Shown here: in pieces, positions 54,596 through 63,863 of the stretch
Layout: every line of letters begins with the position of its first letter
Position numbering within the stretch: the stretch's first letter is position 1
NCBI RefSeq assembly: GCF_030812775.1
Contig: NZ_JAUSTI010000003.1
Location: forward strand, 62,001 to 126,000
Length of the DNA stretch: 64,000 nt
Reading direction: 5' to 3'
Source: Paenibacillus tundrae
Lineage (GTDB): Bacteria; Bacillota; Bacilli; Paenibacillales; Paenibacillaceae
The notes under the pieces: generated by a model
Seen by the model: only the letters and a program-made list of their open reading frames with translations
What the model was told of the DNA's origin: nothing
Databases searched by the model: none
Program-made: the position numbers and the translations under genes

Positions 54596-57500
54596 CTACT
54601 CCAATGTTGGAGAAGTGCCAAAAGTTGGCTTGATTGCTGCAGGGAAGTATCCAATCGCAACTGCATGCTCAAGCATGTTCAAAATAAAACGATCATCGGC
54701 TTTAGGGCAAGAAATGCCTGCAGATTCTACATAAGCCGTTGTAACAGGAGAGGCATATACGTACGCTGAATCCTTGGCACCGTCCCCTTCAAGCTGAGCG
54801 ATAGCCAGTTGAAGCGCCTCAGCATCTTTACTAATGCTAGCATCAAACAACCATTGTGTATATTCGGCAAAAGGAACCGTCTCAACTTCATAACCAGCGC
54901 GATTGATTGAATGGATCAATTCATCATAACGAATTGACTCTGGATTACAGATGTGGAACACACGGCCAGCAGTGTCTTCGCGTAATGCCAGATGTACAAT
55001 CGCTTCGCTTGCGTAATCAATTGGAGTGAAGTCCACCATCCAATCCGCAGCAGGAGCTTTGCCAAGCAACAACATCGCTTTAATCATGCGGTAGAAGGCA
55101 TTGCTGTCAATATTGGACTGGAAACGTCCTGTTTCCGAATGGCATGTCAGGTTTCCAGCTCGATAGATACTTACGGGTACGCCTTCCTCTGCTGCCATCA
55201 TAAGCACTTTTTCAGCTTCAAGTTTACTGTCAGAGTACACGTTCTCCACATGCAAATCGGCTGGGAAATGATCATATTGTAATGAAGATTCCCATTGTCC
55301 GCTAAGTGCTAGATCTTCTGGGATTCCCATCGTGGACACATGATGGAAGGAGGCACCTGGTTTGCTGCGAATTAGATCCAACAGTGCTACAGTTCCTTCT
55401 ACATTCGTTTTCGCGAATTGAGCTGCATCCCCGAAGTGTCGCACATCTGCCGCACAGTGTATCACGCGATCAATTGTAGCTTGTACATAAGTCTTTTGTT
55501 CACCAGTCAACCCAAGGTTCGGCTGCTCTAGATCTCCTTCAATGATCTCAACGCGAGATTGCAATTGAAGCGCCACTTCATTTCCGAAATACCCCTGCAT
55601 CACATTGCTCAATCGTTGCATAGCTGTAGTTCCATCCGATGGACGACGAACCAATGTGTAAATTTTCGTATCAGAGTGCAGGATTAATTGCTGAAGCACA
55701 TGAGAGCCTAAGTAACCTGTAGCACCTGTTAGGAGAACATGTTCTGGCTTGAGAATTTCCGGGTATCCGATCTGTGTAGCAAGCTCAACAGGATGCTCGG
55801 ATAGTTGGGTGATCAGACCACTTGTACCGGATGAAGCCGAGTCTGACTGTTCTGTCGCTAGCGCTAATTTCTCCACTCGACGTGCCAATGCGCGAATCGT
55901 TTTCTCCGAAAAAAAGTCTGCAATCTTCAATAGTGGATAGTGAGGCTTCAGTAGAACAAGCACATGAATGACCCGTAGAGAGTCTCCACCGATGGTGAAG
56001 AAACTATCTTCGACACCGAAGTCGTCGTGTTGAAGGATCTCTTTCCAGGCGTTCAGAATAATGGTTTCAGTTTCAGTTGCAGGCAGTACACGTTCCGCAC
56101 GATTCTCATGACGTTCTTCATGAGGGAGAGCAACCATCGCTTTGCGATTGATTTTACCTGTTGGCGCAATCGGCATCTCATCCAATTGGCAGATCCATTT
56201 TGGCACAAAATACGAAGGGAGTTTCACAGCAAGCTGCGCTTTGAGCTCTTCAACGGACAATGTGCTGCCATCCACGGAGGTAAAGTAACCGACGAGCATA
56301 TTTTGTCCATCTGATTCTTTTTTTGGGATTACAGCGACATCTTGTATCTGCTCTAAACGTGCAAAATGATCCTCGATTTCGCCAATCTCAATCCGATGAC
56401 CACGAATTTTCAACTGCGAATCACTACGTCCCACATATTCTATTAATCCATTGTCTAGCAATTTAGCAATATCACCAGATTTATAGATTTTCTCACCCAT
56501 CGCAAACGGATTCTCAATAAAGGCTTGAGCAGTACGTTCTGGTTGATTCAGATATCCCTTCGCCAGAGCGGGCGTGGAGATGTAGACCTCACCAGGGACT
56601 CCAACCGGGCAGAGCTGCTGCTCTTCATTCACGATGTAAACTTTGTAGTTATGAATTGGCTTACCAATTGGCATATTAACGACATGGTCAGGAACTTGCT
56701 CGCTGATTCGATGAGTCGTCGTTGCTACTGTACATTCAGTAGGACCATATACATTGACGATGTCAATCTGGTTGCCAAATTTACGTTGGAATGCACGGAC
56801 TTGTTCACCATATAGTGCTTCGCCCGCAACGGTAATTATTTTGACTTTAGCCAGCTTATGGAAACCTTCATCGGACAGATAGGAGGCAAGCTGGTTGAAG
56901 AAGATCGTAGGTAGAATCGTAATAATCGTTGTGCCTGTACGTTCGATTGCAGCTGCAAAATCCTCAACGGATACTCGTTCTTCCGCAGATAGAAGGTAAA
57001 GCTCAGCACCGTAGAACAGGGCACCAATCGTATCCCATACGGAGGCATCGAAGCTATATGTAGCAAACTGGGTCAGCACATCGCTAGGCATAATATCACA
57101 ATCTCGCTGAACGACACTACCAAGGTTTGTCACACCGCGATGAGCCACGAGCGCACCTTTGGGTTTACCTGTAGAGCCCGAAGTATAGATGATATAGGCT
57201 AAGTCATCCGGCTGAACATCGAGATTAGGGTTGCTTGCTGCAAATCCCGCCAGACGACCATCTACTGATAAAATTTGACGCACGGTTGTGATGCCCGAGA
57301 ATAGACGTGAAGCTTCAGTAAAGGAAGAATCTTTCGTTAGGACAAAGGATGATGCTGTATCTTCTACGATGTAGCTATTGCGTTCTTGTGGGTGCTCAGG
57401 ATCAACAGGAACATACACACCCCCGGCTTTGAGAATACCCAGAATGGAGATGATCGTCTCTAAGCTTCTCTCCATGAAGATGCTGACAAATTCCCCTTTT

Positions 57501-58306
57501 TGTAAACCGTTCGATAGAAGAACTCGAGCCACCTGATTAGAACGCTCATTCAATTCTCGATACGTATATTTCCCTGAAAGTGACGTGATTGCAGGTGAGT
57601 TAGGATACTCGGCCGCAACAGCTTCGAACCAACCATGAATCGTTTGATGTTCAGGCTCTAGAACGGCAGTATCGTTCAGCTCACGGTACAACAGTCGATC
57701 AGAAGAGGATAAAATATCAACGGAGCCAATAGATTTGTCCGTATTGCGAATCATAGCGAGTAGCAGTGTCTCAAAATACTCCGCATATCTCATGATGGTT
57801 GCCTCATTTAGCAACGAAGCATCATAGAACGAATCAAGGATAAACTGGCCGCGATCATTGCGGATGTTCCAGTTTAATATTTGCGGAGCTTGAGGCAATT
57901 GCACACTGTTGTGCATAAAAATCGTTTCAGGGTATGCCCCAGGATGAGTGGTATTGTTGTTCAGAAGTTGCTCCGAAATTTGTTCAATCAATTCCCCGAA
58001 GGTCATCTTCCCATGGATCTGCATTATCACGTTAGCAGCCGCATGCTCAGGAGCCAGTGTACCTATGGCTAGCTCCTGTTCGCCTGAAAGTCGGAATAAC
58101 AAGGCGGCGTACGTGGATAAGAGAGCAGGGTAAGTCGATGCTGAGCCGAATTTTTGTGTAAGTTCATGACTCAAGGCAGGCTGTAAAGGAATATGAGTTG
58201 ATTCATAAACGAATGATTGCTGACGACGTCCGAAATCCAGCGGAATCTGAAGTACCGGCAATTCAGTTTCCATAATATGAGCTGATGAAGAATGATTATC
58301 AATCAC
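54596..58306 (-). CDS. NRPS-like adenylation-carrier-thioester reductase enzyme
   Basis: A 1236-residue single-module enzyme with a GTG start and AAGGAGG. Residues ~1-200 resemble the C-terminal half of a condensation domain and lack the HHxxxDG site. The adenylation domain (~215-720) has A3 YTSGSTGKPKG, A5 VYGPTE and A10 Lys718. Asp420 (FDASVW) matches the residue that holds the alpha-amino group, so an amino acid substrate is likely; a hand reading of the specificity pocket gives D-A-W-T-T-A-V-V-A. The carrier domain has phosphopantetheine Ser776 (GGDSL). The reductase domain (~855-1236) has GATGYLG, Thr992 and Tyr1024/Lys1028. It should release an amino aldehyde or alcohol, as Lys2-like enzymes do. 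It probably shares a transcript with the upstream chemoreceptor gene. Confidence 0.9.
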   Translation of the reverse strand: MIDNHSSSAHIMETELPVLQIPLDFGRRQQSFVYESTHIPLQPALSHELTQKFGSASTYPALLSTYAALLFRLSGEQELAIGTLAPEHAAANVIMQIHGKMTFGELIEQISEQLLNNNTTHPGAYPETIFMHNSVQLPQAPQILNWNIRNDRGQFILDSFYDASLLNEATIMRYAEYFETLLLAMIRNTDKSIGSVDILSSSDRLLYRELNDTAVLEPEHQTIHGWFEAVAAEYPNSPAITSLSGKYTYRELNERSNQVARVLLSNGLQKGEFVSIFMERSLETIISILGILKAGGVYVPVDPEHPQERNSYIVEDTASSFVLTKDSSFTEASRLFSGITTVRQILSVDGRLAGFAASNPNLDVQPDDLAYIIYTSGSTGKPKGALVAHRGVTNLGSVVQRDCDIMPSDVLTQFATYSFDASVWDTIGALFYGAELYLLSAEERVSVEDFAAAIERTGTTIITILPTIFFNQLASYLSDEGFHKLAKVKIITVAGEALYGEQVRAFQRKFGNQIDIVNVYGPTECTVATTTHRISEQVPDHVVNMPIGKPIHNYKVYIVNEEQQLCPVGVPGEVYISTPALAKGYLNQPERTAQAFIENPFAMGEKIYKSGDIAKLLDNGLIEYVGRSDSQLKIRGHRIEIGEIEDHFARLEQIQDVAVIPKKESDGQNMLVGYFTSVDGSTLSVEELKAQLAVKLPSYFVPKWICQLDEMPIAPTGKINRKAMVALPHEERHENRAERVLPATETETIILNAWKEILQHDDFGVEDSFFTIGGDSLRVIHVLVLLKPHYPLLKIADFFSEKTIRALARRVEKLALATEQSDSASSGTSGLITQLSEHPVELATQIGYPEILKPEHVLLTGATGYLGSHVLQQLILHSDTKIYTLVRRPSDGTTAMQRLSNVMQGYFGNEVALQLQSRVEIIEGDLEQPNLGLTGEQKTYVQATIDRVIHCAADVRHFGDAAQFAKTNVEGTVALLDLIRSKPGASFHHVSTMGIPEDLALSGQWESSLQYDHFPADLHVENVYSDSKLEAEKVLMMAAEEGVPVSIYRAGNLTCHSETGRFQSNIDSNAFYRMIKAMLLLGKAPAADWMVDFTPIDYASEAIVHLALREDTAGRVFHICNPESIRYDELIHSINRAGYEVETVPFAEYTQWLFDASISKDAEALQLAIAQLEGDGAKDSAYVYASPVTTAYVESAGISCPKADDRFILNMLEHAVAIGYFPAAIKPTFGTSPTLE

Positions 58307-58355
58307 TTCAGTTGTTCCTCCTTGTCCAATTCAAAAATATAAAGTTCCTGTATTC

Positions 58356-60122
58356 TTAGCCTTTGCTTACATTAAAGTGAGAAATTAATTCTTGCAGCTC
58401 CTCCGACATGCTGCTCAGTCGGTTGGAAGAATCTACAAGCGTAATCAGTGAACCTTTTTGTTCATCAACCGAAGAAGAGATCCGTTCACTGCTATCAGCA
58501 GTCTTACTTACGCTGGATGATAGATCATCAGCCGTTGCAGTCATTTCTTCAGTACCCGCAGATATCTCTTGCGTAGCGCTGGACACTTCCTGTATCTGGT
58601 TGGAAACTTTCTTAGCTGCTTCCAGGATGTCTTCGAACAATTGACCCGTTTGATCAGCTACATCAAGGCCTGTATCAACCTCGGCTGTACCTTGTTCCAT
58701 TGCACGAACGGCTTGTTTGATTTCGGTTTGAATTTCTTCAATTAACACAGAGATCTGTCTAGTTGATTCTTCAGACTGTTCAGCAAGTTTACGAACTTCG
58801 CCCGCTACAACGGCGAAACCACGACCTTCCTCCCCGACACGTGCTGCCTCAATGGACGCATTCAGTGCGAGCAAGTTGGTTTGACTGGAAATACCAGAGA
58901 TGATATTGAGGATATCTCCGATTTCTTGCGAACGACTTTCAAGTACATTAATAGCCGATGCTGTATTTTTAACGGATTCTGTAATCAGAGTCATTTGTTC
59001 AGAGACCTGACGAACGACTGTGTTACCTTGCTGGGAACGACGCTCCATCTCATAGGCTTCATCAGCTACATTAGCTGAACTACTAGCAATCGTTTGAATC
59101 ACTGTAGCCATCTCTGCCATTGCACGTGCACTGTCAATCGTTGCTTGTTCTTGTGCACGAATATTAGATGCGATCTGAGATACATTGATGTTAATCGTAT
59201 CGGCATGATCACTGTTTTTCTCCGAGACTTCATAGAGTTCTTTGGCAGACTGGTTTACCTCGTGAGAAGTCATCTGTACTTTGACGATTGTGTCATTAAT
59301 TTTGCGAACCATGGTATTGAACTTCTCGTTAACAAGTCCGAGATCGTCTTTACCTGTCGGAATGTTGACATTCAAATTACCCCGGCTAACGTCATCAATT
59401 CCTTTGATTAAGTGACGAATAGGGGATAGTGTGTTTTTGACAACAAGATATTGAATGATTAGGAATAGAAGTAAAAAGGCCACCAAAATGATGATACCGT
59501 TTTTGAGCAGTGAGCTCAGTCCGGCAGGTACAGCAGATGCATCCGCATCAATCGCGAAATAGGAGAAGATTTTGCCGTTGCTATCCTTGATTGGATAAGC
59601 GATGGTAGTCCATGTTCCAAAGTCATCTTTATAAAATGTAGTAAAGGTTGGGCGATCTGTATTTAACATTTCTTTCAATGCATTTGCTACCACAACCGGT
59701 TGCTCATACATATCGCCAATATTTACGTTATCGCTTTGAAAAGCTTCTCTGAGATTAGTTGGCATCGCGACTAGGGATGTATTACGCTGATTTTCCCCAT
59801 CAAGTTCAACGCCGAAAATATAGGCTTGGGCAATATTGGGATAGTACTCTTGCATTTCATCAAAGTAAGCTCGCAGTTTAGCTTGTACTGTTCCGTCATA
59901 GCTACCTTCCGCAATGGCTGCCTCGACCTCTGATGGATTAATTCCATCAGCCCATTTCTGTGTAATTACTGCAACTTGCCCATGCAATTGATCCACAAGC
60001 ACTGTCTTTTGGAAGTAATAGCTGCTGGCAATTAATGCCACTCCAATAATGACGATGTTGGTGAATGAAAGTAATAGATTTTTCGAGAAAAAAGACATGC
60101 TTTTCCAACTAAATGATTTCAC
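58356..60122 (-). CDS. Methyl-accepting chemotaxis protein
   Basis: A 588-residue chemoreceptor with a GTG start behind AGGAGTGGAG. Helix about 13-34, extracellular sensor domain about 35-205 (single-Cache-like, with the YPI-containing end [20 protein letters not shown]), helix about 209-231, HAMP, then the cytoplasmic signalling coiled coil with the hairpin tip region [18 protein letters not shown]. The C-terminus has no NWETF-like tether. The 49-base gap to the NRPS-like gene contains no terminator. The ligand is unknown. Confidence 0.93.
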   Translation of the reverse strand: MKSFSWKSMSFFSKNLLLSFTNIVIIGVALIASSYYFQKTVLVDQLHGQVAVITQKWADGINPSEVEAAIAEGSYDGTVQAKLRAYFDEMQEYYPNIAQAYIFGVELDGENQRNTSLVAMPTNLREAFQSDNVNIGDMYEQPVVVANALKEMLNTDRPTFTTFYKDDFGTWTTIAYPIKDSNGKIFSYFAIDADASAVPAGLSSLLKNGIIILVAFLLLFLIIQYLVVKNTLSPIRHLIKGIDDVSRGNLNVNIPTGKDDLGLVNEKFNTMVRKINDTIVKVQMTSHEVNQSAKELYEVSEKNSDHADTININVSQIASNIRAQEQATIDSARAMAEMATVIQTIASSSANVADEAYEMERRSQQGNTVVRQVSEQMTLITESVKNTASAINVLESRSQEIGDILNIISGISSQTNLLALNASIEAARVGEEGRGFAVVAGEVRKLAEQSEESTRQISVLIEEIQTEIKQAVRAMEQGTAEVDTGLDVADQTGQLFEDILEAAKKVSNQIQEVSSATQEISAGTEEMTATADDLSSSVSKTADSSERISSSVDEQKGSLITLVDSSNRLSSMSEELQELISHFNVSKG

Positions 60123-60676
60123 AAAACTCCACTCCTGATCTTTGTTTGATTAACAACCCTTGGTTTCTTGCATGATTTCAGCCGACTAGGCCATTGGTAG
60201 ATCCCCTCCAACGTTATGTATGCGACCATGGTCTTGGGTTTTTTGGTCATAAATGCGAATTTTTAGTACCCATGATCCATAGGTGTCTAATTATTAAAAC
60301 ACATCTACCTATAATATGTCGTATAAAATGTCGTCAAATTGAATAGTTTTGTTAAAACTTTTTTAATATTCTACATATTTATGGACATGGCAATAGATAC
60401 ATAGGTATAAAGGACTAAAACCTCGGAATAATTCCCATTTTTTAGTTCCATTATGTATTCTATAACAATAATAGATAAAAAACATCATGTAAGTATGAAA
60501 AAACATGCTAAATATCTGATTTGGGAAGTCTACCTTGCATTGATCAGGTGGGAGGGATTGTACACGATCCGTTTTTGGTTTGCTTACAAGGATGGATATA
60601 CATCGGAAGCGGTTTTATCTATAATAAATACAGTATGCATTTCTCAAATTCATAAACAGGCGGGGGTTTATTCTAG
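60123..60676. other. Non-coding divergent region between chemoreceptor and rpiA
   Basis: About 550 bases, very AT-rich in the middle (60290-60480). It must hold both promoters. I looked for a c-di-GMP riboswitch before the chemoreceptor and for a sigma-D site and saw neither. A 75-codon open frame at 60453-60680 overlaps rpiA and is not convincing. Confidence 0.5.
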
Positions 60677-61351
60677 ATGAATCTGAAACAAATTGCAGCA
60701 GAGCGGGCGGCAGAATACATTCAAGATGGAATGAAGGTGGGGCTAGGTACAGGCTCTACAGCTTACTATGCGATTTGCAAGTTAGGTGAGCGTGTACGTG
60801 ATGGCTTGCAAATTCAAGCTGTAGCCACGTCTGAGGCATCGGACAAGCTCGCTAGAGAATGGGGCATTCCAATCATTCCCTTCGATCAGATCGGACGACT
60901 GGATATTACGATTGATGGCGCCGACGAGGTTGATCCAGATTTTAATCTCATTAAAGGGGGCGGCGGTGCACTCTTGCGTGAAAAGATTGTTGCAGCGAAC
61001 AGCGATCAACTTATTGTTGTAGCTGATGGCAGTAAAGCAGTAGACAAGCTAGGCCGATTCCCATTGCCGGTAGAGGTTGTTCCTTTTGCTTCTGAATGGA
61101 CGTTCAAGGCTTTAGAAAGTATGGGCTGTTCTCCAGAATGGCGTATGAATGGTGACGAGCGTTATCTGACAGACAATGGGAATCTGATTGCTGACTGTCG
61201 GATGGAAGCGATTGAACAGGCTCCCGAATTGAACATTCAGTTAAATATGCTTCCAGGTGTAGTGGATAACGGCTTATTCATTAATATGGCGAATATCGTC
61301 ATTTTAGCGAAGGAAGATGGTAGTATTGATGAACTCCATCGTTCCAATTAA
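60677..61351 (+). CDS. rpiA: Ribose-5-phosphate isomerase A
   Basis: A 224-residue enzyme that interconverts ribose 5-phosphate and ribulose 5-phosphate in the pentose phosphate pathway. Signature motifs: GLGTGSTA (phosphate-binding loop), TIDGADEVDP, IKGGGGALLREKI (catalytic Glu) and VADGSK, with the C-terminal LPGVVDNGLF. GGCGGGGG precedes the ATG. The next gene starts about 25 bases after its stop. Confidence 0.96.
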   Translation: MNLKQIAAERAAEYIQDGMKVGLGTGSTAYYAICKLGERVRDGLQIQAVATSEASDKLAREWGIPIIPFDQIGRLDITIDGADEVDPDFNLIKGGGGALLREKIVAANSDQLIVVADGSKAVDKLGRFPLPVEVVPFASEWTFKALESMGCSPEWRMNGDERYLTDNGNLIADCRMEAIEQAPELNIQLNMLPGVVDNGLFINMANIVILAKEDGSIDELHRSN

Positions 61352-61375
61352 GGAATGAGTGAGGGGGGAATTCAA

Positions 61376-61957
61376 ATGAAGGAAAATCCGATATTTGAAG
61401 GTGACCTTGTACTTCGGTGCATAGAAGAGGCAGATCTACCGGAGCTTTATCAACTTATATATAGTGAAGAAGTTCCGGAATGGAAGCAATGGGATGCTCC
61501 TTATTATCCGCTTGAGCATGAGAGCTATACTCAGTACAGTCAAGGTATAATGAAGTGGATCGAAGCATCAGAGTCCAGTTCTGATCCAATCTCCATGCGA
61601 ATCGTTGAAGTAAATGGTCAGATTATTGGCACAATCTCATACTATTGGGAGCATCAACCATCGTTATGGCTTGAGATGGGAATTGTTCTGTATCGTTCTA
61701 CGACGTGGAGTAAGGGTGTTGGTACCCGTGCACTTCAGCTCTGGTCAAGCCATTTGTTTAACCATTTGCCGATTGCAAGAGTCGGATTAACGACTTGGTC
61801 AGGTAATGAACGAATGATGCGAGCAGCGACCAAGGCGGGATTGCAGGTTGAAGGAAGAATGCGTAAATGCCGTATTGTGGAGGGGAAGCACTACGATTCT
61901 ATTCGTATGGGAATGCTGCGTGAGGAGTGGGAACAGCTGTCTTCTCCCCGTCTATAG
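61376..61957 (+). CDS. GNAT family N-acetyltransferase (RimJ/RimL-like)
   Basis: A 193-residue protein from the ATG at 61376 (GAGGGGGGA upstream; an earlier ATG at 61355 overlaps that site). It begins with the LRCIEEADLPELYQLI segment of RimJ-like enzymes; acetyl-CoA loop WSKGVGTRAL; and the late NERMMRAATKAGLQVEGRMRK helix-strand typical of this branch. Substrate unknown. Likely in the rpiA transcript. Confidence 0.88.
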   Translation: MKENPIFEGDLVLRCIEEADLPELYQLIYSEEVPEWKQWDAPYYPLEHESYTQYSQGIMKWIEASESSSDPISMRIVEVNGQIIGTISYYWEHQPSLWLEMGIVLYRSTTWSKGVGTRALQLWSSHLFNHLPIARVGLTTWSGNERMMRAATKAGLQVEGRMRKCRIVEGKHYDSIRMGMLREEWEQLSSPRL

Positions 61958-61997
61958 GACGAAATGAAATGTAAACAATTGATGGAGGATTATAGAA

Positions 61998-62459
61998 ATG
62001 CCGAACATAGAGGACAATCGGGAACTTTCTTTACAACTATTTGTAGTTCTCGTCCGAGCATACAATTCCGTTACATCCAAATCCAATCGGGATATTCAGA
62101 GTCATGGGCTAAATACAACCGAATTTGGCGTTCTTGACCTGTTATATCACAAAGGCCCCCAGGCTCTGCAGAAAATTGGGGAGAAGGTTCTAATGTCTAG
62201 CGGTAATATCACATACGTTGTCGATAAATTGCAAAATAAAAATCTTCTGGTTCGCAGAGCTTCCAAAGAGGATCGACGTGTAATTTATGCAGAACTTACA
62301 GAAGAGGGACAGCAACTCTTCACACAAATTTTTCCTCAGCATCACCAAGTTATTATTGATACAGTAGACGGATTGGAGCCATCAGAGAAAGCGGCGGCCA
62401 TTCGACTGCTGAAGAAGCTGGGACTTGCTGCAGAAGGTAAAACCGACTTGCGTTCATAA
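61998..62459 (+). CDS. MarR family regulator (MhqR/OhrR-like)
   Basis: A 153-residue winged-helix regulator with recognition region EKVLMSSGNITYVVDKLQNK and wing SKEDRRVIYAELTEEG. The overall pattern recalls MhqR of Bacillus, which responds to quinones, but no MhqR-type target gene is adjacent, so the ligand is open. GGAGG precedes the ATG. A terminator overlaps its stop codon. Confidence 0.88.
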   Translation: MPNIEDNRELSLQLFVVLVRAYNSVTSKSNRDIQSHGLNTTEFGVLDLLYHKGPQALQKIGEKVLMSSGNITYVVDKLQNKNLLVRRASKEDRRVIYAELTEEGQQLFTQIFPQHHQVIIDTVDGLEPSEKAAAIRLLKKLGLAAEGKTDLRS

Positions 62460-62476
62460 ACGTAAGTCGGTTTTTT
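62439..62476 (+). terminator. Terminator overlapping the MarR stop codon
   Basis: AAAACCGACTTGCGTT-CATA-AACG and TAAGTCGGTTTTTT form a stem-loop with one bulge and six T. Confidence 0.92.
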
Positions 62477-62543
62477 CGTGAGCGATATATGAGGCACACA
62501 CTAGCTAAATGACTTGCAGTATTCTTCATAATATAGGAAAATT

Positions 62544-62598
62544 GTCACCAAGTGACGATCTAACACTAATTATTATCTATTGAATTCATGTACAATAG
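62544..62598. promoter_or_regulatory. Two inverted repeats before the B12-binding gene
   Basis: GTCAC-CAA-GTGAC (62544-62556) and CTATTG with CAATAG (62577-62582 and 62593-62598) are the only clear structures in the 300-base leader of the cobalamin-binding gene. They are candidate operator sites. No cobalamin riboswitch box was recognised. Confidence 0.35.
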
Positions 62599-62759
62599 AG
62601 AACGTTCCCAATCAAGCGCTGATCGATATCAACCAATTATAGAGTCGTGTTCCACTTCAACTATTCCTAGTACGGATAACCCAATGTTGAACACTCTCTT
62701 AGGCGGTATTTTAGCAGTTGGATTGAGATGAAATCGCTGCAAGAAGGGGGATAAGCAAT

Positions 62760-63848
62760 ATGACACATCAAGAGGCTGGTGAGCAACTGTTACAGTCAGC
62801 GGGTGAACTAGCTGATAAAGTTACAGACAAGCAATATTTGCTGCAGCCGGATCTGATGCAACGCTTTGGCGAAAATGGGCGTATGCGAACGAAACAGGAT
62901 TCACAGTATAGCTTAAATTATCTAGCGGAGAGTGTACTCGTTAAGAGTCCCAATCTATTTACTCATTACATCTCATGGTTAAAAACGTTGTTAGCTGGAT
63001 ACCATGTTTCCTCCGAAGATTTAGCAGTTAATCTGAAATTGATTAGAGAAACGCTGGAGGAAGAGTTCGATAACACGTCCAAGGATCTTGTGCTTGAATA
63101 TTTGGAGATGGGTTTACATCAGATTCATCAGCGGGAATCTACACGGGGATATATTTATGATTCTCTCCCATATGGTAAGGCTGCGCAGGCGTATTTAAGT
63201 GCTTTGCTTGATGGCAAACGCAGAGAAGCTTATCACATCATTGAAACGGAGCTTGAGAACGGAGCAAGCATACGTGATATATATCAATACATTTTTCAAC
63301 CTGTTCAGTATGAGATCGGACGATTATGGCAAATAAGCCAGATCAGTGTGGCTCAAGAACATTTCTGTACTGCTGCAACTCAAGCGTGTATATCCTTACT
63401 CTATCCACGTTGGTTAGTTGAAGCAGGTCATGGGAAGAGGTTAGTAGCAGCATGTGTAGGTAGTGAGCAACACGAGATTGGCTTACGCATGCTTACCGAT
63501 GTTTTTGAAATGGAAGGCTGGGATACGTATTATCTCGGAGCAAACGTTCCGAATGGTAGTTTAGTAGAAGCGATTCAGCGGCACAAAGGTGACGTGGTTG
63601 CTATTTCAGTTACAATGACGTATCATCTCCATCTTGCCAAAGAGTTAATTCAGATGATTCGTAGTAACCCTGCCACTGCACATGTGAAGATTTTGGTCGG
63701 GGGATATCCATTTAATATTGATGAAGATCTTTGGAAAACAATTGGAGCCGACGGATATGCTCAGGGAGCAGATGAAGCCGTTGCGGTGGCGGAGACTCTA
63801 CTAAAGAACGGGACGATTACGGATCACATAGAAATGATGAGTGATTAG
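62760..63848 (+). CDS. CarH-like cobalamin-binding protein without DNA-binding domain
   Basis: A 362-residue soluble protein. Residues ~10-115 are a helical N-terminal region not recognised. Residues ~135-215 form the four-helix cap (B12-binding_2 type) with the Wx9EH signature: Trp190, Glu200, His201. Residues ~225-350 form the Rossmann cobalamin domain with E236-x-H238-x-x-G241 (lower axial His238), SVTM and VGGYPFN. Wx9EH with ExHxxG marks the light-sensing AdoCbl domains of CarH-type photoreceptors. CarH has an N-terminal MerR-like DNA-binding domain; this protein does not. The residue after Trp190 is Gln, where CarH has the His that caps the light state. GAAGGGGG precedes the ATG. A partner gene starts 15 bases after the stop. 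Confidence 0.88.
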   Translation: MTHQEAGEQLLQSAGELADKVTDKQYLLQPDLMQRFGENGRMRTKQDSQYSLNYLAESVLVKSPNLFTHYISWLKTLLAGYHVSSEDLAVNLKLIRETLEEEFDNTSKDLVLEYLEMGLHQIHQRESTRGYIYDSLPYGKAAQAYLSALLDGKRREAYHIIETELENGASIRDIYQYIFQPVQYEIGRLWQISQISVAQEHFCTAATQACISLLYPRWLVEAGHGKRLVAACVGSEQHEIGLRMLTDVFEMEGWDTYYLGANVPNGSLVEAIQRHKGDVVAISVTMTYHLHLAKELIQMIRSNPATAHVKILVGGYPFNIDEDLWKTIGADGYAQGADEAVAVAETLLKNGTITDHIEMMSD

Positions 63849-63863
63849 GAGAGGGGTGATGTG

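Noticed and set aside
60123..60300. Possible c-di-GMP riboswitch before the chemoreceptor gene
   Set aside because: I looked for the conserved GEMM core and P1 pairing on the minus strand and did not find them.
60453..60680. 75-codon open frame before rpiA
   Set aside because: It overlaps the rpiA start, lacks a ribosome binding site and a family pattern, and lies in an AT-rich promoter region.
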